NCBI GenBank assembly: GCA_019321725.1
Contig: CM033111.1
Span: 310,001-374,000 of the forward strand
DNA from: Paulownia fortunei
Taxonomy: Eukaryota; Streptophyta; Magnoliopsida; Lamiales; Paulowniaceae
Length of the DNA: 64,000 nt
Direction: 5' to 3'
Part shown: positions 48,253 through 57,569 of the stretch, one piece after another
Layout: every line of letters begins with the position of its first letter
How positions within the stretch are numbered: the stretch's first letter is position 1
The notes under the pieces: generated by a model
The model's input: the letters and a program-made list of their open reading frames with translations, nothing else
Told to the model about the DNA's origin: nothing
Database searches by the model: none
Position numbers and translations under genes: made by a program

Positions 48253-49531
48253 TGTTGCGAAAATTCGTAAACGCAAGTGCACGTTATCGTATACAAGTAA
48301 TAAAGTGATGAATAAATTATCGTTCCCACGAGGATTGTTGAATTAATAAAGTGATGAATAAATTATCGTTCCCACGAGAATTGTTGAATTATTAAGTACC
48401 GAAATTATATTAACTCTAATTTTATTTGAATAAACAAAAATGGGTGATTATGATTACAAACTATGTCTACCTATACTAACTAATGATCAAAATCAACTAA
48501 TGATGAAATTCAAAAACTCAAAAGCCTAGGGTTATGATTTCACCATAATTAATCCAAATTAAATATTTTATCGCATCAATCTCAATTTAATTCTCAAGTG
48601 ATAGTCGAAAATTCCTAAATTATCCACTATCCTCTCCTAAGGTCTAATGAAAATATCATTAATTGCTAACCCACTATATTCCTATGTGAATTACAACAAT
48701 CAACAATTCATTAAGTTTTATGGATCTCCAACAAGACTACACAAACCATGTAAGTATATTCCTATCTCATATGCAATTTATGGCTTTCTACAACTAAAAC
48801 TAGACACATATATCACTTCCCGAATCAATATGATTAACAAATCATTCAATTAGTGGCCAAGTAATTGAAAGCATTAAGAACAATGTAGAAAATTCAACTT
48901 GAAAATAAATCAAGAATTGAATTGATACAAATATTCAAAACATCATAATTAAATTACATCACAACCCTATAAAAAGAAATTAGTTCATGATGAAAATGAA
49001 AAATAACTCAACAATATCCATGAACATAATTAATGAGAGAAAGAGGAAAATAAAATAAAACTTGGAAGATGATGGGTTTCTTCCCTTGTAGATGTCTTCT
49101 TCACAATCCATGAAAGAATTCTCTCATCATCTTCATCTTCATCTTCTTCTTCCTTCTTCTTTCTTGGCTTGTTTTCTCTTCTCTCCTTCTCTCCCCCTTG
49201 GAGGCTTTTGAATACTTAAAAATCACATGGGAGATGCCCTAAATAGGGCAAAATGATAATTTTGCCCTTACTTGTCCGTCCGATAGCGCATAGGCGCCGA
49301 TTGGTAGCGCCTAGGCGCTGCTGTTCACGCATATTAATATATTTATTTATTATTATTTTTTTGAAAAATGTAATATAAATGTAGATTTTATTACATTTAA
49401 GTGACATTCTTCTTTCATCTTCAAATTTGCAAAATAAACACTAAAAGCGATAATAAAGCCCACAAAAATCTCAAAAACTAAACAAAAAGTTAAGCAAATA
49501 GTACTTAATTGATGGATATAAAATCTACTCA
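48253..49531 (-). repeat. 3' LTR of the LARD-like element
   Basis: 1279 bases, TG...CA ends. It carries an extra 46-base tandem copy (48298-48343 and 48344-48389) absent from the other LTR, and a 14-base GC-rich palindrome AGCGCCTAGGCGCT at 49306-49319. Confidence 0.85.
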
Positions 49532-49546
49532 CCAAATACCCCCAAA

Positions 49547-51082
49547 TTTAATATTTTGTTAGTCCTCGAGCAAAAGAAAGAAATAAAATAAATAAAATAA
49601 TAAGTGATAATTAAACCTACTAACCAAATGAGTTTCAAAAAATATTGTGAGTTTATAACTCAAGGAAATATCAAAATATCATCAAAATGTATGATTTCAA
49701 TTCAAGTGTTAAATTCATCCATCTTTAAATCCTTTGAGTGTGTGTGTGTAGCCTCTTACACTTAAATTTTTGCTACTCAGATTGGTTTATACAAACTCAC
49801 AACAAATTTATTTATCTCTTATTTATGTGTTTTAGAATTTCATAGGCTTGTTTTTCATGTCACTCTCCACTAATGTAGACTAACACAACATCAAGGATCA
49901 TTAAAACTTTGAAAGCTTGTAATGTGTGACTAAGGTAATGGTAGGATAAAAGATAATATAGTAGCTCAAATTACTCATAGCACACAACTATTCTAGAACC
50001 TTGTTGATGAGCACCACCACATTTTCATCTCACAGCTTCATGAACATTTCTTCTTTTGATTTGTTATACCACTTTATTCGTTAAACTCCCATTTTTTTCA
50101 CATTTTTTTTGAAGTGCTACACCTCCAAACTTATTTGTTTTTATAAACAACGGGTGTTGCACTCTTTTCTCATATTTCTTGACTTATACATACATATATA
50201 TATATATATATTTTGGAGTTTTGTACAAATCGCCACCTCTCTTTTGCCATTTTTTTTTTCAAACCACTTTCAATGTTCAAAATGATGTTACTAGAATAGC
50301 AATGAGTTGAGTGTTGGGTAATATATAAGATAAAAAGAAAAATATTGGTTGAGGTTGATTTGTAGGGTGACAAATAAAATTGCTCATTAGACTCAATCGG
50401 GGAACACTAGGGATTATGCATCATAAACAGGGTGGCTTGAAAGGCTCAAACGGTCCAAAAATAGCCTAAATCACTTCCCTAATGTTATGTAGCCTAAGAT
50501 TTCACCTCGAGTGACAATCAAACAAGTTCTAGAATTATATGAGATCGCAAAAAAATATCGAGTTCACATAAATTTTTTCTAAATAAACAGAAAATCCAAA
50601 TGTTCAAGGCTATATGCTCAATATGTCAAAGGATTACAAGAAATATAAAAATTACCACAAGAGTCAAGCACATACATAAGCACAACATTCATCAATTTCC
50701 AAAAGCTATAAACAAACAAAATCAAATAAAACACATACATCCACCCCCAAACTTAAAACTAACATTGTCCTCAATGTTAAATAAAGCAAGATAAGGCACA
50801 GAAGACTTCCCTGAACGGTGTTAGTTCTCATCAATTTGATCAACATCCTCTTCTAGAATAGTGATGGATGTGCATTCATTAGTTGGTGGTATATCACTCC
50901 TTATTTTACAAATCCTCCCCAAATTTGAGTTGGATCCTGAAATGAAAACAAACAAAAATCAAATAAAATAACAAAATTAACATTAAGCAACTAAATAATA
51001 AAAATAAAAGACAACTTAAAACACTTGGGTTGCCTCCCAAGAAGCGCTTGATTTATAGTTTTCAGTCGGACTTCTTCCTTGC
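49547..51082 (-). other. Non-coding interior of the LARD-like element
   Basis: No coding segment was recognised. The words TAGTCCTCGAGCAAAAG near the 3' LTR, CCCCCAAACTTAAAACTAAC near 50745 and TTGGGTTGCCTCCCAAGAAG near 51025 are of a type that recurs in plant non-autonomous LTR elements. That statement rests on memory of the family. Confidence 0.5.
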
Positions 51083-51970
51083 TCAACTAGGATCCAAAAA
51101 TAAGTGTTTATCATGCCATGTCTTTGTATGCTCTAAAAGTGTAGGTGATCCCCAAAGATAAGTATAGTAAGCATAATCCGACATGGGATCAAGTGAATTG
51201 TTTTTATTGTTGAGTGGATGCCCAATGACCAAAAACAGTTCTCTTTGTGTGAAAGAGATGTTTCTATCATTTTCAATGTGAGGGATGATGAAATCTAAAT
51301 GGATAGATTTGTCAACATCCTCAAGTAGACCTTCATTTTCCACCATATAATGCTTTAATGAGCAATCTACCAATTCGTAATCCTCCACTTCATACTTGTG
51401 CAATGAGATCCCCGTATCATCCTCCATAATATTTGACGTAGGCCTGCTATTTTGTAGAAGATGGGGATAAGAAACTCCCCGTGATGGCTCTTGAGAAAAG
51501 TTTGGTTGAACATTTTCTTGATCTTCTCTATTCTCCACTAGAGGTGTTTGTGTTGATACCTTTTGTTCATCCTTCATCAGTTGTTTTATCCACAAGACAG
51601 TTTCCCTCTCTTCATCACTTAGCAAACTAACATCCCAATATTCTTCGCCCTCTTTATTTACCTCAGTTGTGTAAGGCAAATTGTCTTGATGTCTTATTGG
51701 AAACATGTTATCCATCTCACAATTTTGGATGTCCGAGTTTTGAAGTTGTGATGATGGATTTTGGACATCAATTGTAGCTTCCAACATAAATTGGCTCTGA
51801 GTGTTTGCTAATCGAGCCATTGCTTCATCAAGAAAAATCCTCTCTGGTGATGGATTACTAGGTTCAGTTCGCAACAAGATTCGATCGGTAGTACGTTCGA
51901 ATTGAGCTAATGCTTCTTCAAGGCTTCGCTTCATCTTTAATGGTGGGTAACTAGGTGTATGCCACATCAT
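51083..51970 (-). CDS. Gag-like ORF of the LARD-like element, 295 codons
   Basis: An uninterrupted minus-strand frame. Its start MMWHTPSYPPLKMKRSLEEA and the following FERTTDRILLRTE and FLDEAMARLANTQSQFMLEA resemble the C-terminal region of plant Ty3 Gag proteins. There the segment before this reads YPFSNTYQGWPNHSND-like; here that upstream part (about 51970-52140) is visible but contains stops. The middle has LPYTTEVNKEGEEYW, and the C-terminal half is acidic with no motif I recognise. It has no zinc knuckle and no protease. An open frame of this length among decayed sequence may mean recent insertion or retained use by the family. It could equally be a passive remnant. Confidence 0.6.
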   Translation of the reverse strand: MMWHTPSYPPLKMKRSLEEALAQFERTTDRILLRTEPSNPSPERIFLDEAMARLANTQSQFMLEATIDVQNPSSQLQNSDIQNCEMDNMFPIRHQDNLPYTTEVNKEGEEYWDVSLLSDEERETVLWIKQLMKDEQKVSTQTPLVENREDQENVQPNFSQEPSRGVSYPHLLQNSRPTSNIMEDDTGISLHKYEVEDYELVDCSLKHYMVENEGLLEDVDKSIHLDFIIPHIENDRNISFTQRELFLVIGHPLNNKNNSLDPMSDYAYYTYLWGSPTLLEHTKTWHDKHLFLDPS

Positions 51971-52450
51971 ATTCTCATCATTTCTCCATGAATCATTAGA
52001 ATGATTTGGCCATCCCTGATAAGTATTGGAGAAAGGATAATTTTGCAGCTGGTTGTAATTCTACCCATATTGAGCATGCTCGATGTATGGTGGTGCAAAT
52101 TGATTTCTCTCTTGGTATTGTGTTCTTGCTTAAAAACCACCATATGACTCACGTACTTGAGCAGTCAACGCATTAATAGCATCTTCTCGATCAATCCCAA
52201 AGCCTGAGTTGAAGCTTGATTTATCATGTAATATTCATTTGGCCAATAGTATGAATTATATGTCATTTTGTCTACCACTTTTTGCTCATTTATCACACAC
52301 AAGAAAATACCTGCAATTATAAACAAGGGCACACTCAAACAATGAAAGAAAAATAAAAATAAGAGAAAAGATAAATATATATATACAAGAAAAATTCAAA
52401 ATAAAATCAAAGTTACTTGGTATCGATATTAACATAACAAAACAAAACAA

Positions 52451-52468
52451 TCCCCGACAACGGCGCCA
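52451..52468 (-). other. tRNA-Asp primer-binding site of the LARD-like element
   Basis: Read on the minus strand, TGGCGCCGTTGTCGGGGA complements the tRNA-Asp 3' end with one mismatch. It lies six bases inside the LTR edge at 52475. Confidence 0.85.
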
Positions 52469-52474
52469 AAAATT

Positions 52475-54124
52475 TGTTGTGAAAATTCATGAACGCAAGT
52501 GCACGTTATCGTATACAAGTAATAAAGTGATGAATAAATTATCGTTCCCACGAGAATTGTTGAATTATTAAGTACCGAAATTATATTAACTCTAATTTTA
52601 TTTGAATAAACAAAAATGGGTGATTATGATTACAAACTAAGTCTACCTATACTAACTAATGATCAAAATCAACTAATGATGAAATTCAAAAACTCAAAAG
52701 CCTAGGGTTATGATTTCACCATAATTAATCCGAATTAAATATTTTATCGCATCAATCTCAATTTAATTCTCAAGTGATAGTCAAAAATTCCTAAATTATC
52801 CACTATCCTCTCCTAAGGTCTAATGAAAATATCATCAATTGCTAACCCACTATATTCCTATGTGAATTACAACAATCAACAATTCATTAAGTTTTATGGA
52901 TCTCCAACAAGACTACACAAACCATGTAAGTATATTTCTATCTTATATGCAATTTATGGTTTTCTACAACTAAAACTAGACACATATATCACTTTTCGGA
53001 TCAATATGATTAACAAATCATTCAATTAGTGGCCAAGTAATTGAAAGCATTATGAACAATGTAGAAAACTCTAACTTGAAAATAAATCAAGAATTGAATT
53101 GATATAAATATTCAAAACATCATAATTAGATTACATCACAACCCTATAAAAAGAAATTAGTTCATGATGAAAATAAAAAATAACTCAACAATATCCATGA
53201 ACATAATTAATGAGAGAAAGAGGAAAATAAAATAAAACTTGGAAGATGATGGGTTTCTTCCCTTGTAGATGTCTTCTTCACAAACCATGGAAGAAATCTC
53301 TACTCTTATTCCTTATTCTTTTCTTCTTTTCTTGGTTTGTTCTCTCTCTCTCCCCCTTCTCTATCTGATTTTTTTCTCTTAAAGACTTTTGGAATCCTTA
53401 CAATTGGATGTGAGATGCCCTAAAAAGGGCAAAAATCCCATTTTGACCCTACTTTTCTGCTTTACAGCGACTAGACGCCATGCTCTCTGTTTTCGGCACC
53501 TAAGCGCCCTATTTTGGCGCCTAGGCATCGTGCTCTCTATTTTGTTTGGTGTGTAGGCGCCGTTGCTGCAGTTTTCTTTTTCCCTGACAGTGTTTAGATC
53601 CTTTCAACTCATTTTTGACCTCTTTCTAGAATGAATTGCCTTTTGATGTCTTCTAAGGAATTGTAACTCTATGTCTTATCCTTCCATAGCCATTGGAATC
53701 AACTCGATATGAAATCTGTGGAAAGAGTTATGGCCACAATATCAAGATGTGTCATATTACAAAGTTTCAATCAAGTGCAGATTCTTTAACTCAATTTTTC
53801 TCATTGAAATTGAATGAACTGGATTTTATGGTAAACATAGAACTTATATATCTATCTCTTATCTTTCCAATGATTCAAGAATCAAGTCAAAATAATAACG
53901 AAGCAAAGAGTTATGATGGAAATACGAATACTGCCCTCAATAGCACCATAAAACGGATTCTTCAAAATTTTAATCAAGTTTTATGTTTCTTTCCATTTTC
54001 TTCTCTTTTTACCATTACCTACAAAATTTAAAACTAAGTGCATAAAAAGTAATATAAATACTTGAAAGTAAACCAAATGTTAATCAAAAGGCATACGAAT
54101 TATTGGTATAAAATCAATTCAACA
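52475..54124 (-). repeat. 5' LTR of the LARD-like element, longer variant
   Basis: Closely similar to 48253-49531 over about 820 bases from TGTTGTGAAAATTC, then divergent and about 370 bases longer. It has repeated GGCGCCTAGGC and TGCTCTCT words around 53470-53570. The end near 54124 (ATAAAATCAATTCAACA) resembles the other LTR end (ATAAAATCTACTCA). Confidence 0.75.
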
Positions 54125-54199
54125 AGCATTTCCATGAGATTTATAGAACTTAAAGACTCTGGAAGCAGTCTACTTATGAGATTTAGAACTAATTCCCCG

Positions 54200-55160
54200 A
54201 GTTTGATTTGGGTACATTATTCTGAAAATGCTTGAGTTGTATCAAGCAAGTGACCATTTTTTTGTTCGGTAATTCAATTTTGTTGTGGAGTGCTAATGTA
54301 AGACGACTCATGAATTATCATTTTTGTTCAAAATATGGAGTTAAGATTTAATTAAAATATTCCCTAGCATCATGTGACCTAAGGCTTTTGATTCTGACAC
54401 CAAATTAGTTTTTATACCATGTCATGAAATCGTGGGAGGACTGTACCAACATTAGACTTATGTTTAAGCAAGAAAATTCAGGTGACTCTAGTGTAATCAT
54501 CAATAAACGATACAATCTGTCGTGTTCCAAAAATATTTGGAATGGGTATTAAATACAAAAAAATGAACTACTTTTGTCGCTAGTTGAAAAGATTGCACGT
54601 TTGTGTTTTTTCCCAATTTACATATATCACAATGAAAACTCTCAATGCTAAATCCTTTAAAAAGAGAATGAAACAAAAATTTTAGAGTCTTAAATGATGG
54701 ATGTGCAAATCTATGATGGTAAAGCCAAAATTTTTCTATATTGGAAAGAGATGTTCAAAAAGAATCGATAAAGGCGGTTTGCTATTGGTAATTAATTTTA
54801 AGCTTACTTGGTGTCTCAAGATAGTATAGTTCATCCCGTTCCTCAGCAATTCCAATTGTCTTGCCCAAATTTTGGTCCTGAAATATATAGTGAGTAGGGA
54901 AAAAAGTTGCATTACAACATAAATCTTTAAAAAGCTTTTGAATGAAAACAAAATTTGTAGATAACTTAGGTACATGAAGAATATTTTTTTATTATAAGAG
55001 TAGGAATGATCGGGACATCTAATATCCCTGCAATAATGGTTAATGAACCATCAGCTATGGTGATTTTTCAATTGCTTGGACAAGGATTATAAGTGCAAAA
55101 TTTCTTTGACGAATGAGTCATGTCATTTGTAGCACCTGAGTCCCATTAGAGGTTTCATCT
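54200..55160 (-). pseudogene. Copia protease and integrase remnant
   Basis: On the minus strand around 55105-55160 the sequence encodes WDSGATNDMTHSSK, the copia aspartic protease active-site region. Around 54600-54650 it gives ESFHCDICKLG, part of the integrase HHCC zinc-binding region. Near 54285 a TPQQN-like core motif is followed directly by a stop. Frames are broken throughout. This is the upstream half of the copia element whose RT half lies at 46800-48245. Confidence 0.7.
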
Positions 55161-55430
55161 GAGCCCTTTAGTCCAATGGAAAAACTCACGTGAATGTGCT
55201 ATTAAAGAAATATCTAAAGTTTTGAGTTGTCAATTCCTCAATCTTATCTCGATTGATTTTTTTTTCCTAATCGAGGTTACATCTGGTTGCATAGTAGATA
55301 AGTGGATATGAATTTCTCAGCACTTTATTTAAAATGCAACAATCAATTGTTTTATTACAGCAATGAAGACTATTATAAGTGATAGAAACTCAAAAAAGAG
55401 CATAAGGCTCTGATATCATATGGAATTTTG

Positions 55431-55472
55431 GAAGAATAATTTTCATTGATAAGTTTCTTTCATTTGCATAAA

Positions 55473-55517
<45 letters not shown>

Positions 55518-55712
55518 ATTATTCCTAATGTCAAAATAGAAATTTTCTAACCTAAATATATTAGATCCCATTGATTAGGGTATTGCCCAATCATTTCCTT
55601 AAATACAACTTAAATCAATAATATCCCCTTGATTAGGGGATTGCTTAATCATATTCTAATTATAGTTATAATCTCCTAAATTAGTTGATTTGCTAGTTTA
55701 CATTTTCCAACA
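55431..55712 (-). repeat. 5' LTR of the nested-host copia element, with a private microsatellite
   Basis: 282 bases, TG...CA ends, followed by the target duplication GACTA. It contains (CT)12 at 55473-55496 and a (TA)n run to 55517 that the partner LTR lacks. Confidence 0.9.
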
Positions 55713-55717
55713 GACTA

Positions 55718-57139
55718 TTATGCTCTTGCATCAATCTTGCCAATCGAAAATAACTAGACTGGAAAGTTTGAAAACATTCGAAATAGGCTTCTGGATCAAT
55801 TCTATTTTTGCTCTTGTTGTGAAATATATTCTATGGCTAAAATTACCCACTTGATTAGAAATTGCAATATATGTTTCCTTTTGTAGAGATAACTTTTTTT
55901 ATATCCAAATAATGAAATTCCTTTGTTTTAAAAAAGAAAAATAATTGAGTAACTTGTGATGCATATTCACTCTTAGAGCACCGAGTCATGTCCCATATCT
56001 TCAAATGGCATTGTCAATAGAAAGCTTATGCTAAGGTTTTATTCTTAGTGCCTAATTCCGATAGTAGAATATTGAATGCAATATTTCCTTATGGCCCTTT
56101 TCTAATTAACATTGAAACTTTCTCACAAACTGGTTTATCACCCTATTACAACTTATGCTAAGAACAAACAACAATTTTTTGAAGTCTTGTTCCTACCAAA
56201 GTGGCCTCCATGCTTCTATCAATTCTTGAATGTATTGTCGCATGCCTTTGAAGTAGCGATCATGCATATTGTACAAAAAATTATTAATCTTGTTTTTATC
56301 TTTTAAATCTTTAATCATGTAGTTGGAATATGGTCATCTTTATTCTCGTTCTTCAACTCCTCAATCTTTACCATTGCAACATTCATACTTTTCGTTGTAC
56401 CATCTACAAGAACATTGACTTTTCATACTTGTGTTTTATTAAAATTGTGAATTTTAAATATTTGTGCTCCACTTTACACGCCAACCTCAGTGTATAGTTA
56501 TCACAATGCACCATATACATTGCCTCCAGTATCTCAAAACTTAAACTTAAGCATAGATCTCAAGGTCATTTGTGGAATACCTTTTTTATTCACTGCAAAG
56601 TTCTCATGCCTTCCAAGTAAATGCCATGGAAAAGGTTGAATGTCGACTTAAAAAAACTCCAATACCTACAAATGCATTTGTATCTACAAAGAACATCCTG
56701 TCAAATGCTAGAAGCATGAGAATTGGAGGACTCGTCTTGATTTATTTTCTATGTTGGAAAGCTTTCTTTGCATATCTTGACCACATAGAAATACTCTTTT
56801 TCAATGGGTGGGTTAGTGGACTAATGGGGTAGTGGACTCATGATTGCATGAACTTTCTAATAAATCTTCTATATTTTTTGGAAGTTAATATACTTATTTA
56901 GTAAAATTTAATCCTATGTAATGAAATCTCACATTTCTCTATCAAGTACTTTATTTTCAGTTTTCTTCCACCTACCAATTTTTTTTGGTTTCCATTATAA
57001 TTCCTAGTTTAAATCACGATCCCTTACCAATCCTCCTTCAACTTGTTCTTATGTTACTTGCATTAGGAATGAATTGCAAGGAAAAAAATTGAAAACTTTT
57101 TAAGATTGCTTCTTCTTTTTTAGTGCCACCATCTAGTAT
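55718..57139. other. Unassigned region between copia element and MITE
   Basis: Open frames at 56112-56306 and 56572-56832 have codon-like stretches (for example YAKNKQQFFEVLFLPKWPPC) but no family match I can name. It may be a decayed transposon gene. No splice-consistent MADS exon was seen. Confidence 0.35.
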
Positions 57140-57147
57140 GTCTAAAG

Positions 57148-57561
57148 CAATGTTTTCATAATCGGACCGATGATAAAATCGCTTTTGTTAACAATTAGCG
57201 ATTCAACCAGCAGTCGGACCGATTTAATGAAAATTAATTATATTTTCTTATTTTGTTATGTAAAATGATAATATAATAGATTAATTGTTATGCAATACAT
57301 TTTAAATATAAAAATAAATAAATAACTACATAAAAAAACACAAAATCCAAATAATCACATAAATATAACAAAATATCAAATTTAAACCTTTATAAAAATT
57401 AAAAACAAAAAATAAAAATAAAAAGATGAAAATCGGTCAAATCATTTTTTGCCGGTTTTGACCGATTCTCACCGGTCAAACGATTTTTTGGCCTAAGCGG
57501 ACCAGATCGACCTTCGATTCCCGGTTGAACCGGTCAGTCCAGTCCGATTTTGAAAACATTG
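57148..57561. mobile_element. hAT MITE with perfect 8-bp target duplication
   Basis: The element starts CAATGTTTTCATAATCGGAC and ends with the complementary GTCCGATTTTGAAAACATTG, giving inverted repeats of about 20 bases with one mismatch. The flanks GTCTAAAG at 57140-57147 and 57562-57569 are identical, an 8-base target duplication. The CAATG terminus and 8-bp duplication are hAT signatures. At 414 bases with no coding frame it is non-autonomous. GC-rich ends with CCGGT words flank an A-rich centre. Confidence 0.9.
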
Positions 57562-57569
57562 GTCTAAAG

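Larger units (their letters stand above)
48253..54124 (-). mobile_element. Non-autonomous Ty3-type LTR element (LARD-like), tRNA-Asp primed, nested in copia
   Basis: Two related LTRs (48253-49531 and 52475-54124) flank about 2.9 kb of interior. Next to the upstream LTR, bases 52451-52468 (TCCCCGACAACGGCGCCA) equal the 3' end of plant tRNA-Asp with one change. On the minus strand this is therefore a tRNA-Asp primer-binding site, as used by Athila/Tat-type elements. A polypurine tract lies at 49532-49546. The interior has a Gag-like frame but no protease, RT or integrase. Over the first 820 bases the LTRs differ at roughly 15-20 positions by eye, mostly C/T or G/A, so the insertion is much younger than its copia host. 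Confidence 0.85.
46300..55712 (-). mobile_element. Ty1/copia retrotransposon with 5-bp target duplication, interrupted by a nested element
   Basis: The LTRs are 46300-46547 and 55431-55712. The 5-base target duplication GACTA is present at 46295-46299 and 55713-55717. The primer-binding site complementary to tRNA-Met (GGCTCTGATATCA, 55416-55428) lies next to the upstream LTR, and the polypurine tract (46548-46560) next to the downstream LTR. Protease, integrase and RT/RNase H fragments occur on the minus strand in copia order, split by the element at 48253-54124. Only about 270 bases separate protease from the LTR, so Gag is largely deleted. RT motifs resemble the Ale/Retrofit lineage, which is inference. 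Confidence 0.9.

Noticed and set aside
52451..52468. Sequence identical to the end of a tRNA-Asp gene
   Set aside because: Only the last 18 bases of the tRNA match and they abut an LTR, so it is a primer-binding site and not a tRNA gene.
56572..56832. 86-codon frame as a transposase or FAR1-like gene
   Set aside because: It has no zinc-finger or catalytic motif that I can identify, and the frame is short.
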